Positions 27,003-37,928 of a stretch of 64,000 bases of DNA are shown here, piece after piece. Position 1 is the first letter of the stretch. The number at the start of each line of letters is the position of its first letter. The DNA lies in NCBI RefSeq assembly GCF_024172165.1, contig NZ_JAMZEB010000002.1, positions 1,447,501 through 1,511,500 on the forward strand, given 5' to 3'. The notes below the pieces were generated by a model that made no database searches, was not told the origin of the DNA, and saw only the letters and a program-made list of their open reading frames with translations. Source of the stretch: Nonomuraea thailandensis. GTDB lineage: Bacteria > Actinomycetota > Actinomycetes > Streptosporangiales > Streptosporangiaceae. Both the position numbers and the translations under genes were made by a program.

Positions 27003-27644
27003 GTGTCAGACGATTCTGCTAAGCCGAGCCGCATGAGGCTCGCGCGCGGGGTCTCCCCGTGGCTCCTCCCGACGGCGGCCGCGGCGGCCGCCACCGCTCT
27101 GCTGACGCGCCGAGACCGGCGATGGGCGCTCGCGGCGGTGCCGCTGAGCGCGCTCACCGGGGGCATGCTCTGGTTCTTCCGCGACCCCGACCGCACGCCG
27201 GGTGAGGGCCGCGTGCTGTCGCCCGCCGACGGCGTGGTGCAGAGCATCGACCCGTGGCCCGACGGCCGCACCCGGGTCGCGATCTTCATGAGCCCGCTGA
27301 ACGTGCACGTCAACCGTGCCCCCCTTGCGGGAAATGTCACCTCCGTGCAGCATGTGGCAGGTGGGTTCCTGCCGGCGTTCAACAAGGACAGCGACCAGAA
27401 CGAGCGCGTGGTGTGGCATTTCGAGACCGCGCTGGGCGACATCGAGATGGTGCAGATCGCGGGCGCGGTGGCGCGCCGGATCGTGCCGTACCTGACCGCC
27501 GGGGCCAAGGTGGAGCAGGCCGAGCGGATCGGGCTCATCCGGTTCGGCTCGCGGGTCGACATCTACCTGCCCGAAGGGATCGCTCCCGCGGTGTCCGTGG
27601 GCCAGAAGACGGTTGCGGGGGTGACCAGAATTGACCGCGGCTGA
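27003..27644 (+). CDS. psd: Phosphatidylserine decarboxylase (class II type)
   Basis: 213 aa from GTG 27003 (AAGG 6 nt upstream). Makes phosphatidylethanolamine from phosphatidylserine. The self-cleavage site FGS is at residues 181-183 (IRFGSRVDIYLP), so S183 becomes the pyruvoyl group of the small subunit. Upstream motifs are MLWFFRDPDRTP, VLSPADGVV and FMSPLNVHVNRAP. One or two N-terminal membrane spans (PTAAAAAATALL and LAAVPLSALTGGML) anchor it. The short form is normal in actinomycetes. The next gene, pssA, supplies the substrate. Confidence 0.95.
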   Translation: MSDDSAKPSRMRLARGVSPWLLPTAAAAAATALLTRRDRRWALAAVPLSALTGGMLWFFRDPDRTPGEGRVLSPADGVVQSIDPWPDGRTRVAIFMSPLNVHVNRAPLAGNVTSVQHVAGGFLPAFNKDSDQNERVVWHFETALGDIEMVQIAGAVARRIVPYLTAGAKVEQAERIGLIRFGSRVDIYLPEGIAPAVSVGQKTVAGVTRIDRG

Positions 27645-28464
27645 CGCCGGTAGCTGGCAGGCGGAAGAGGAAGAGCCTCGCGGTCCGGTCGGCAAGGCGT
27701 TCCGCCTGTCCGCCGCCGACTCGCTCTCGCTCGGCAACGCCGTCTGCGGGTTCCTCGCGGTGTGCGTGCTGGCCTACTCCGCCATCCAGCAGCTCCAGGT
27801 CGACGGCGGGCGGTTCACGCCCGCGCCCAGCTACTTCGCGACCGCCATCGTGCTGCTGCTCATCGGCGCGACCTGCGACCTGTTCGACGGCCTCGTGGCC
27901 CGGCGCTTCCGCGCCTCGGCCATGGGCGCCGAGCTCGACAACCTCGCTGACGTCATCAGCTTCGGGTTCGCGCCCGCGTTCATGGTCGTGATCTGGGGCG
28001 GGTTCACGCAGCAGGTCCCGTTCATGGCGGTGCTGGCCGCGGCGGCGGCCGTGCTCGTCGCCGGCGTCGTGCGCCTGGCCAGGTTCGCCTGCGTCAAGAC
28101 CAAGAGCGGCGACTTCATGGGGCTGCCCATCCCGATGGGCGCCATGACCGTGATCTCCATCGTGCTGCTGTTCCAGCCGAGCATCTGGTCGCTGATGGCC
28201 GTGCTCGGGGTGGCCTGGCTGATGGTCAGCCGCATCGAGTACCCCAAGCCGAAGGGGCAGCTCGCGGCTGTCGTCCTCGGATGGATCATGGTGAACGTGG
28301 CGTTCCTCACGTTCTGGGTGGCCTGGCCCTCGGGCGGCGACCTGCCCATCAAGATCGGGGCGACCATGCAGATCGCGCTCGTGGCGGCGATCCCGCTGCG
28401 GGTCCTGTTCTACAAGCGCGAGCAGCGCAAGGAAGCCCAGCGCGTCGGGCACTACAAAGGCTAA
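27631..28464 (+). CDS. pssA: CDP-diacylglycerol-serine O-phosphatidyltransferase
   Basis: 277 aa from TTG 27631, overlapping psd by 14 nt, so translation is probably coupled. It joins CDP-diacylglycerol and serine to make phosphatidylserine. The CDP-alcohol phosphotransferase motif D-x2-D-G-x2-A-R-x8-G-x3-D-x3-D is intact (CDLFDGLVARRF, then GAELDNLADVISFG). Several hydrophobic spans follow. The TTG start is fixed by lack of another start nearby; a later start would still leave the motif intact. Confidence 0.95.
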   Translation: MTAADAGSWQAEEEEPRGPVGKAFRLSAADSLSLGNAVCGFLAVCVLAYSAIQQLQVDGGRFTPAPSYFATAIVLLLIGATCDLFDGLVARRFRASAMGAELDNLADVISFGFAPAFMVVIWGGFTQQVPFMAVLAAAAAVLVAGVVRLARFACVKTKSGDFMGLPIPMGAMTVISIVLLFQPSIWSLMAVLGVAWLMVSRIEYPKPKGQLAAVVLGWIMVNVAFLTFWVAWPSGGDLPIKIGATMQIALVAAIPLRVLFYKREQRKEAQRVGHYKG

Positions 28465-28515
28465 CCGATCCGTAAGTGACGGGATTTTTCGTCATACTTC
28501 GGCTTTGATGGATCC

Positions 28516-28791
28516 ATGTCGGCCACGCCGCGCGAGCACACGCGCACGTACCATCTCGGCAAGCTGGCCATGGAGCTGGAGCAACGCGGGCTGACCGCCC
28601 TGCTGCGGTCGTACCCGCCCGCGTTGCGCATCAGCCACCCCGACACGGTCATGCTGGCCGAGACCGTCGACTGCGTGCCGCTCTCCGAGGGGTGGTTCTA
28701 CCGATGGTCGTGGGGCGAGCTCGTCGGGCTGACCGACGATCCCGCCCTGGCCGCCGAGCGGATCGTCCACGTACTGGCGGCCCGCTCGTGA
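28516..28791 (+). CDS. Hypothetical protein
   Basis: 91 aa from ATG 28516. MSATPREHTRTYHLGKLAME, then LEQRGLTALLRSYPPALRI, and GWFYRWSWGELVGLTDDP. No signal peptide or known domain. The Trp-rich middle and regular length suggest a real cytoplasmic protein. It follows pssA by about 50 nt and meets the leftward metallo-hydrolase with a 16-nt gap. Function unknown. Confidence 0.65.
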   Translation: MSATPREHTRTYHLGKLAMELEQRGLTALLRSYPPALRISHPDTVMLAETVDCVPLSEGWFYRWSWGELVGLTDDPALAAERIVHVLAARS

Positions 28792-28807
28792 GCCGCCGGC
28801 CCGCCTC

Positions 28808-29467
28808 CTACCAGCCCCTGGCCTTCCACTCCGGCAGCGCGGGACGCTCCACGCCGAGCGTGGTGTCCTTGCCGTGGCCCGGGTAGACCCACGTCTCGTC
28901 GGGCAGGCGATCGAAGATCCGCTCCACCACGTCGGCGTAGAGCTGGGTGAACCGCTCGGCGTCGTTCCACGTGTTGCCGACGCCGCCGGGGAACAGCGAG
29001 TCGCCGGTGAACAGGTGGTGGCCGGCCTCGCCGCCGCCGTCGTACAGCAGCGCGATCGAGCCGGGCGTGTGCCCCCGCAGATGGATGACCTCCAGGGTGA
29101 GCGCGCCGACGGTGATCGTGTCGCCGTGCTCGACCGTGCGGTCCACGGGCACGGGCAGGGCGGACGCGTCGAGCGGGTGGGCGATGACCTGCGCGCCGGT
29201 CACCTTGGTCACCTGCTCCAGCGCCTGCCAGTGGTCGCCGTGCTGGTGGGTGGTGACGATCGTGGAGACCGGCTGGTCGGCCATGAGGGCGAGCAACCGG
29301 TCGGAGTCGGCCGCCGCGTCGATGAGCAGGCCCTCACCGGTCTCGGCGCAGCGCAGCAGATAGGCGTTGTTGTCGTACGGGCCGACGGCGAGCTTGCAGA
29401 TCGTCAGCGCGGGCAGCTCGCGCACGTCGGCGGGGCCGCCGACCTGGACGTCACCTGTGTAGGTCAT
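28808..29467 (-). CDS. MBL-fold metallo-hydrolase (glyoxalase II-like)
   Basis: 219 aa from ATG 29467 (AAGGA 6 nt upstream). Zinc motif TTHQHGDHWQAL (HxHxDH), then LRGHTPGSIALLYDGGG, FTGDSLFPGGVGNTW and VYPGHGKDTTLG, which supply the other ligands. Hydrolysis of a thioester or similar is likely. In mycothiol-using actinomycetes such proteins may act on mycothiol adducts. The start overlaps the stop of the isomerase-like gene upstream (ATGA), so the two form an operon; both could serve mycothiol chemistry. Confidence 0.9.
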   Translation of the reverse strand: MTYTGDVQVGGPADVRELPALTICKLAVGPYDNNAYLLRCAETGEGLLIDAAADSDRLLALMADQPVSTIVTTHQHGDHWQALEQVTKVTGAQVIAHPLDASALPVPVDRTVEHGDTITVGALTLEVIHLRGHTPGSIALLYDGGGEAGHHLFTGDSLFPGGVGNTWNDAERFTQLYADVVERIFDRLPDETWVYPGHGKDTTLGVERPALPEWKARGW

Positions 29468-30291
29468 GGGTAGTCCTTCGGGGGCGTCGCGGGTAGAACA
29501 GCGGGGGCGGTCATCGACAGCCACGGTGGCGGCTCTGGAAGATCGACGCCCCCGGGACCTGGCGCATGCGACTGCCCCGCGGGCAACAGACTAACGCCCT
29601 GCCCCCCGGACCTGCCGGTGAGCCAGGCAAGCATGTCGCGTGGCGTGCCCGTGACGGCCGGGCCGTGACCGAGCCCGGGCCAGGTCGCAGCCCTCTCGCC
29701 GCCGTCCGGGGCGCCCTCCCTGAGCACGATCTCGCTGACCGTGCTGTGCTCGCGTGACCAGCAGAGACGCAGGTCGTGCAGCTCGCGGCGCACGAACGGC
29801 TCGGGCCAGTCCGCCGGGCCGTATCCGGCCGCCAGGTCCACGTGGTGGATGCCGACCTCGCGCAGGCGGCGTACGAGCACGTACCAGGCAGGATGGGGCG
29901 GCGGGCGCATCCCCTCCACCGGCGCCGCCCAGGCGTGCGCGGGCACGTCGCGGACGGCGGCGGCGAAACGGGCCGCTCCGTCCTCGACGTCGGCCAGGAG
30001 CCGGGCCGCCGGGCGGGTCGCCGAGGCGTCGATCCCGGCCCGCCTGGCCTCGTGGGAGGTGTACTGAGGGGTGCGGACGCCGGTCTTCGCCCAGGTCAGC
30101 AGGTTGACGTAGGAGTCGGCGTTCCTGGCGAGATGGGCGAGGACGTGTCCCCTGGTCCAGCCGGGCAGGAGTGAGGGGGCGGCGGCGTCGGCGTCGGAGA
30201 GGGACGCGGCCGTGGCCAGCAGCTGGTTCGTGGCCGAGGCGAGCTCGGCCTGCAGCGCAGGTAGGACGGTCATGTCCACGGATTGTGTCAT
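29464..30291 (-). CDS. DinB-like / maleylpyruvate isomerase N-terminal domain protein
   Basis: 275 aa from ATG 30291 (a second ATG at 30273 is possible; neither has a strong ribosome site). The N-terminal DinB-type four-helix domain shows the metal-ligand pattern LLPGWTRGHVLAHLARNADS and VGIHHVDLAAGYGP. The C-terminal part (GDGGERAATWPGLGHGPAV-like stretch and MLAWLTGRSGG) matches the SCP2/MDMPI C-terminal domain. The family uses mycothiol as cofactor in maleylpyruvate isomerisation and related reactions. Co-transcribed with the metallo-hydrolase. Confidence 0.88.
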   Translation of the reverse strand: MTQSVDMTVLPALQAELASATNQLLATAASLSDADAAAPSLLPGWTRGHVLAHLARNADSYVNLLTWAKTGVRTPQYTSHEARRAGIDASATRPAARLLADVEDGAARFAAAVRDVPAHAWAAPVEGMRPPPHPAWYVLVRRLREVGIHHVDLAAGYGPADWPEPFVRRELHDLRLCWSREHSTVSEIVLREGAPDGGERAATWPGLGHGPAVTGTPRDMLAWLTGRSGGQGVSLLPAGQSHAPGPGGVDLPEPPPWLSMTAPAVLPATPPKDYP

Positions 30292-30488
30292 CTAGGGTGT
30301 GCTGGCAGGACGGGCATAAAACCGCAGGTCAGGAGGTTGAATGTTGAAGGGCTCCTTCCTGTGGGGGAGTTGGCCGTAACCTGTGAGGGACGGATTTTCG
30401 GAGGCCGTGAAGCGGGCCGCCGAAATTGTCGGAGCCGCCGTCTACCATCCCCCGTGGACCTATCCGCCTTTCGACTTCCGGGATCGCC

Positions 30489-33329
<2,841 letters not shown>

Positions 33330-33508
33330 GACGCCGGCGCCCGCCCATCCGCAGCGATGGGCGGGCGTTCCCGGCGGTGCGCCCGCCGCCGGCCACCCGC
33401 TGACCGGACCAAGGGGTTGCGTCAATACCCTGGTAACGGCCGCACCTACGGGGGGCAAAGGCGACACGAGGTGCGGGTCGTACGAATCACACGATCGGGG
33501 GCGGAGCC

Positions 33509-33913
33509 ATGTCGGAAACCGGGCTGGGACGTCGGGAAGTGCTGGGCGCGACCGGGGTCGCCGCATGCGGGCTGGCGCTGACGGCGTGCGGGAGCGGGGG
33601 CGCGCAGGCCAAGCCGAACCTCAAGGGCAAGGTGCTGGCGAAGACGGCCGAGGTGCCCGTGGGCGGCGGCAAGCTGATCGACGACCTGAGGGTCGTGGTG
33701 ACGCAGCCCACGCAGGGCGTCTACAAGGCGTTCAGCTCGTCGTGCACGCACAAGGGCTGCAAGGTCTCCACCCCCAAGGACAACGTGATCAGGTGCGCCT
33801 GCCACGGCAGCGAGTTCGCCGCCGACACCGGGCAGGCCACCAAGGGCCCCGCCACCGCGCCGCTCGTCTCGTTCCAGGTGAAGGTCGAAGGCGACGGGAT
33901 CGTGGTGGCCTGA
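33509..33913 (+). CDS. Rieske [2Fe-2S] lipoprotein 1
   Basis: 134 aa from ATG 33509 (GGGGCGGAG upstream). Twin-arginine-like signal GLGRREVLGATG leads to a lipobox LTAC at residues 25-28, so a lipid-anchored extracytoplasmic protein. The Rieske cluster sites are CTHKGC and CACHGSEF: each gives Cys and His ligands, plus the disulphide pair. The bc1/b6f-type disulphide Rieske fold fits. First of three adjacent paralogues between uvrA and uvrC. Electron partner unknown. Confidence 0.92.
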   Translation: MSETGLGRREVLGATGVAACGLALTACGSGGAQAKPNLKGKVLAKTAEVPVGGGKLIDDLRVVVTQPTQGVYKAFSSSCTHKGCKVSTPKDNVIRCACHGSEFAADTGQATKGPATAPLVSFQVKVEGDGIVVA

Positions 33914-33990
33914 ACAGGTAAATGTGCGTAGTCCAACCGGATTGGCCTCGGGCACGCTGAACCGGCGCCAGGGCGCTGGCCGTACCTGAA

Positions 33991-34470
33991 GTGAGAGCCA
34001 ATCTGGGAGGACGCACCATGACGGAAACGACGCGCCGGACGGTGATGCTCGGTGCCGGGAGCGCTGGGCTCACGGCGGTTCTGACGGCCTGTGCGAGCTA
34101 CGGCTCGCCGACCACGGAAGCCGAGGTCGAGCCACCTGCGGATGAGCCGTCGTCCGAGGCGCCGAAGAAGAAGAGCGAGACCAAAGCCAAGGCGCTGGCC
34201 AGCACCGGTGACATCCCCGAGGGCGGCGGCAAGGTCTTCAAGAACCAGAAGATCGTGGTGACGCAGCCCACGGCGGGGGAGTTCAAGGCGTTCAGCGCGG
34301 TCTGCACCCATCAGGGCTGCACGGTCGACGAGGTCGCCGACACCATCAACTGCCCCTGCCACGGCAGCGCGTTCAGCATCACGGACGGCTCCGTGGCGAA
34401 CGGCCCCGCGACCGAGCCGCTGGAGGAGAAGCAGATCAAGGTGGACGGCGAGAAGATCAGACTCGCCTGA
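33991..34470 (+). CDS. Rieske [2Fe-2S] lipoprotein 2
   Basis: 159 aa from ATG 34018 or 33991 (GGGAGG lies 8 nt before ATG 34018, MTETTRRTVMLG, so that start is likely used). RR signal and lipobox LTAC follow, then a charged linker (EVEPPADEPSSEAPKKKSET). Cluster motifs CTHQGC and CPCHGSAF are intact. It resembles its two neighbours closely, especially KIVVTQPTAGEFKAFSAVCT. The last codons and stop are exactly duplicated in the following 23 bases. Confidence 0.92.
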   Translation: MRANLGGRTMTETTRRTVMLGAGSAGLTAVLTACASYGSPTTEAEVEPPADEPSSEAPKKKSETKAKALASTGDIPEGGGKVFKNQKIVVTQPTAGEFKAFSAVCTHQGCTVDEVADTINCPCHGSAFSITDGSVANGPATEPLEEKQIKVDGEKIRLA

Positions 34471-34493
34471 GCGAGAAGATCAGACTCGCCTGA
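34448..34493 (+). repeat. Exact 23-bp tandem duplication at the end of Rieske gene 2
   Basis: 34448-34470 is repeated without change at 34471-34493, including the TGA stop. The second copy lies just outside the gene. Confidence 0.95.
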
Positions 34494-34511
34494 GAAAGGT
34501 CTCATGAATTT

Positions 34512-34535
34512 CTCACCTTGGTTCGCTTGGGTGAG
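34512..34535 (+). promoter_or_regulatory. Possible ribosome-site-hiding hairpin before Rieske gene 3
   Basis: ctcacc (34512-34517) is complementary to ggtgag (34530-34535), which is the ribosome-binding sequence 4 nt before ATG 34540. A six-pair stem with a 12-nt loop could limit translation. Confidence 0.4.
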
Positions 34536-34539
34536 CTGC

Positions 34540-35007
34540 ATGGCAGATGACCTTCAGAGCCGCAGGGCGGTGTTCGCAAGCGTCGGCGCGGGTGGCCTGG
34601 CGCTTGCGATCAGCGCGTGCAGCGGCGGCACCGACACCGCCACGACCGCGGCGACCCCCGCGGAATCGAGCGCCCCGCAGGCAGGCGCGAGCACCTCAGC
34701 GTCCAGCGCACCGCAGGCAGGCGGCGCGCTGGCCAAGACCGCCGACATCCCCGTCGGCGGAGGCACGATCTTCAAGGAGCAGAAGGTCGTGGTGACCCAG
34801 CCGACGGCCGGTGAGTTCAAGGCGTTCAGCGCGCTCTGCACGCACAAGGGCTGCCCCGTCGGCAGCGTCGAGGGCGACGCGATCGTGTGCCCGTGCCACA
34901 ACAGCAAGTTCGCCATCACCGACGGCTCCGTCACGGCCGGACCGGCCGAGCAGCCGCTGGCCGCCCAGCAGATCAAGGTGGAGAACGACCAGATCATGCT
35001 GGCCTAG
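34540..35007 (+). CDS. Rieske [2Fe-2S] lipoprotein 3
   Basis: 155 aa from ATG 34540 (GGTGAG 4 nt upstream); an in-frame ATG at 34504 adds a 12-residue extension that would spoil the signal. Twin-arginine signal LQSRRAVFASVG and lipobox ISAC, then a Thr/Ala/Ser-rich linker. Cluster motifs CTHKGC and CPCHNSKF; here Asn replaces the Gly seen in its neighbours next to the His. About 50 percent of the core is identical to gene 2 by eye. Third of the tandem set, followed by uvrC after about 75 nt. Confidence 0.92.
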   Translation: MADDLQSRRAVFASVGAGGLALAISACSGGTDTATTAATPAESSAPQAGASTSASSAPQAGGALAKTADIPVGGGTIFKEQKVVVTQPTAGEFKAFSALCTHKGCPVGSVEGDAIVCPCHNSKFAITDGSVTAGPAEQPLAAQQIKVENDQIMLA

Positions 35008-35083
35008 CCTCGGGTGCGCCCGCCGTACGTTCGCGAAGAGTACGGCGGGCCACCTTGTCGGTGGGGGCTACTAGGCTGAATGC

Positions 35084-37012
35084 GTGGCGAGATCAGCGGG
35101 TAGCACCTTGAGTTTCCGGCCCAGGCCGGGCTCCATCCCCGAATCCCCCGGGGTCTATCGGTTCAGGGACGCGCACGGCCGGGTGATCTACGTCGGCAAG
35201 GCCAAGAGCCTGCGCCAGCGGCTCAACTCCTACTTCGCCGACTTCTCCGCGCTGCACCCGCGCACCCAGACCATGCTGACCACGGCCGCCGACGTCGACT
35301 GGACGGTCGTGGGCACCGAGGTGGAGGCACTGCAGCTCGAATACTCCTGGATCAAGGAGTTCGACCCCCGCTTCAACGTCAAGTACCGCGACGACAAGTC
35401 CTACCCCTACCTCGCGGTCACCATGGGCGAGGACTTCCCGCGCGTGCAGGTCATGCGCGGCGCCAAGCGCAAGGGCACCCGCTACTTCGGGCCCTACTCC
35501 CACGCCTGGGCCATCCGCGAGACCGTCGACCTGCTGCTGCGGGTCTTCCCGGTGCGCACGTGCAGCAGCGGGGTGTTCAAGCGGGCCGGGCAGATCGGCC
35601 GGCCCTGCCTGCTCGGCTACATCGACAAGTGCTCGGCGCCCTGCGTCGGCCGGGTCACCCCCGACGAGCACCGCGCGCTGGCCGAGGACTTCTGCGACTT
35701 CATGGCGGGCAACACCGGCCGCTTCATCAAGCGGCTGGAGAAGGAGATGCGCGAGGCGGCCGCCGAGCAGGAGTACGAGCGGGCGGCCCGGCTGCGCGAC
35801 GACGTCCAGGCGCTGCAGCGGGCGCTGGAGAAGCAGGCCGTGGTGCTCGGCGAGGGCACCGACGCCGACGTGATCGCGCTGGCGGAGGATCCGCTCGAAG
35901 CCGCCGTCCAGGTCTTCTACGTGCGCGGCGGCCGCATCCGCGGCCAGCGCGGCTGGGTGGTCGACAAGGTCGAGGAGACCTCGCCCGGCGAGCTCGTCGA
36001 GCAGTTCCTGCTGCAGATGTACGCCGAGGCCAGCTCCGACTCCATGCCGCGCGAGGTGCTGGTGCCCGCGCTGCCGCCCGACAACGAGGCGGTCGCCGAG
36101 CTGCTGAGCGAGCAGCGCCGCGCCCGCGTCGAGGTGCGCGTGCCGCAGCGCGGCGACAAGCGCTCGCTGATGGAGACCGTCGAGCGCAACGCCAAGGAGT
36201 CGCTCGCCCAGCACAAGATCCGCCGGGCCGGCGACCTGACCACCCGCAGCAAGGCGCTGCAGGAGATCTCCGACGCGCTCGGCCTCGACCAGGCGCCGCT
36301 GCGCATCGAGTGCTACGACGTCTCCCACCTGCAGGGCGAGAATGTCGTGGCGTCCATGGTGGTCTTCGAGGACGGGCTGGCGCGCAAGAGCGAGTACCGC
36401 CGCTTCGCCGTCAAGACCAAGGAGGGCGACGTCGCCTCGATCCACGAGGTGATCATGCGCCGGTTCCGCCGCTACCTGGAGGAACGCTCCGCCACGGGTG
36501 AGCTGGCCGCCGATGACGACGACGGGCACGGGCCCATCGACCCCGAGACGGGCAGGCCGCGCAAGTTCGCCTACCCGCCCAACCTCGTCGTGGTCGACGG
36601 CGCCGGCCCGCAGGCGGCCGCCGCGCAGCGGGCGCTCGACGAGCTCGGCATCGACGACGTCGCGGTGTGCGGGCTGGCCAAGCGGCTGGAGGAGGTGTGG
36701 CTGCCCGGCGACGACCAGCCGGTGATCATGCCTCGTTCAAGTGAGGGTCTCTACCTCCTGCAACGGGTGAGAGACGAAGCACATAGGTTCGCCATCACCT
36801 ACCATCGTTCCAAGAGGTCCAAGACGGTGAAGGAGAGCGCGCTCGACGGCGTGCCCGGCCTCGGGCCGGCGCGCAGGCAGGCGCTGCTCAAGCACTTCGG
36901 CTCCGTGAAGAAGCTACGCGAGGCCACTGCCGCCGAAATCTGCGAGGTTCCCGGCATCGGCCCGTCCATCGCCGAGGTCATCGTGTCGACGCTGAAGGGA
37001 GAGTCACCTTGA
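35084..37012 (+). CDS. uvrC: Excinuclease ABC subunit C
   Basis: 642 aa from GTG 35084. GIY-YIG nuclease at the N-terminus ([20 protein letters not shown]). UVR domain ([20 protein letters not shown]) near 225-245. RNase H-like nuclease with [20 protein letters not shown] and VVVDGAGPQ. Two helix-hairpin-helix motifs close the protein ([19 protein letters not shown] and [16 protein letters not shown]). It makes both incisions in excision repair after UvrA/UvrB recognition. Complete. Confidence 0.97.
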   Translation: MARSAGSTLSFRPRPGSIPESPGVYRFRDAHGRVIYVGKAKSLRQRLNSYFADFSALHPRTQTMLTTAADVDWTVVGTEVEALQLEYSWIKEFDPRFNVKYRDDKSYPYLAVTMGEDFPRVQVMRGAKRKGTRYFGPYSHAWAIRETVDLLLRVFPVRTCSSGVFKRAGQIGRPCLLGYIDKCSAPCVGRVTPDEHRALAEDFCDFMAGNTGRFIKRLEKEMREAAAEQEYERAARLRDDVQALQRALEKQAVVLGEGTDADVIALAEDPLEAAVQVFYVRGGRIRGQRGWVVDKVEETSPGELVEQFLLQMYAEASSDSMPREVLVPALPPDNEAVAELLSEQRRARVEVRVPQRGDKRSLMETVERNAKESLAQHKIRRAGDLTTRSKALQEISDALGLDQAPLRIECYDVSHLQGENVVASMVVFEDGLARKSEYRRFAVKTKEGDVASIHEVIMRRFRRYLEERSATGELAADDDDGHGPIDPETGRPRKFAYPPNLVVVDGAGPQAAAAQRALDELGIDDVAVCGLAKRLEEVWLPGDDQPVIMPRSSEGLYLLQRVRDEAHRFAITYHRSKRSKTVKESALDGVPGLGPARRQALLKHFGSVKKLREATAAEICEVPGIGPSIAEVIVSTLKGESP

Positions 37013-37061
37013 TCTCGCCAGGATGCCAGGGTGTCGTCCGCACCGAGCATGAGGTGGGGCG

Positions 37062-37928
37062 ATGAGCACCGAGCCCGCGTTCGTCATCGTCACCGGCATG
37101 TCCGGGGCCGGGCGCAGCACCGCGGCCAAGGCTCTGGAAGACCTGGGCTGGTTCGTCATCGACAACCTGCCGCCCGGGCTGCTGTTCGCGATGGCCGAGG
37201 AGGCCGGCAAGGTCAAGCTGGCCGCCGACAAGGTCGCGGCCGTGGTCGACGTGCGCAGCCTCGCGTTCACCACCGACCTTAACGCGGCCATCGAGGAGCT
37301 CGAAGGGCGCGGCGTCCGCGTCCGCGTGGTGTTCCTGGAGGCCAGCGACGAGGAGCTGGTGCGCAGGTTCGAGAACGTGCGCAGGCCCCACCCTCTGCAG
37401 GGCGAGGGGCGGCTGGTCGACGGCATCACCCGCGAGCGGGGGATCCTGCGCGAGGTGCGCGCCAACGCCGACCTGGTCATCGACACCTCCGCGCACAACG
37501 TGCACGACCTCCGCAACAAGATCGTCGCCTACTTCGGCGGGGAGGACCGGCCGGGGCTGCGGGTCAACGTCGTGTCGTTCGGGTTCAAGTACGGCCTGCC
37601 GGTCGACGCCGATCTCGTGGTCGACTGCCGCTTCCTGCCCAACCCGCACTGGGTGCCCGAGCTGCGGCCGATGAACGGGCTCGACCCCGCGGTCAGCGAC
37701 TACGTGCTCGGGCAGCCGGGGGCCAAGGAGTTCCTCGACGCCTACGAAGAGGTCCTGCAGGTGGTCGCGGCCGGTTACACGCGCGAGGGCAAGAGCTACG
37801 CGACGCTGGCGGTCGGCTGCACGGGCGGCAAGCACCGCAGCGTGGCCATGGCCGAGCAGGTGGCCGCCCGGCTGCGCGACCGCGGGATGGAGGTCCAGGT
37901 GAGCCACCGGGATGTGGGGCGGGAGTGA
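37062..37928 (+). CDS. rapZ: RapZ/YvcJ-type nucleotide-binding protein
   Basis: 288 aa from ATG 37062. P-loop GMSGAGRST (residues 12-20), in which the usual Lys is Arg, as seen in other actinobacterial homologues. Downstream WFVIDNLPPGLL, the TRERGILREVRANADLVIDT segment and the C-terminal GCTGGKHRSVAMAEQVA domain are normal. In E. coli RapZ delivers sRNA to RNase E and senses GlcN6P. In actinobacteria the function is less clear. The stop overlaps the yvcK start (GTGA). Confidence 0.94.
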   Translation: MSTEPAFVIVTGMSGAGRSTAAKALEDLGWFVIDNLPPGLLFAMAEEAGKVKLAADKVAAVVDVRSLAFTTDLNAAIEELEGRGVRVRVVFLEASDEELVRRFENVRRPHPLQGEGRLVDGITRERGILREVRANADLVIDTSAHNVHDLRNKIVAYFGGEDRPGLRVNVVSFGFKYGLPVDADLVVDCRFLPNPHWVPELRPMNGLDPAVSDYVLGQPGAKEFLDAYEEVLQVVAAGYTREGKSYATLAVGCTGGKHRSVAMAEQVAARLRDRGMEVQVSHRDVGRE

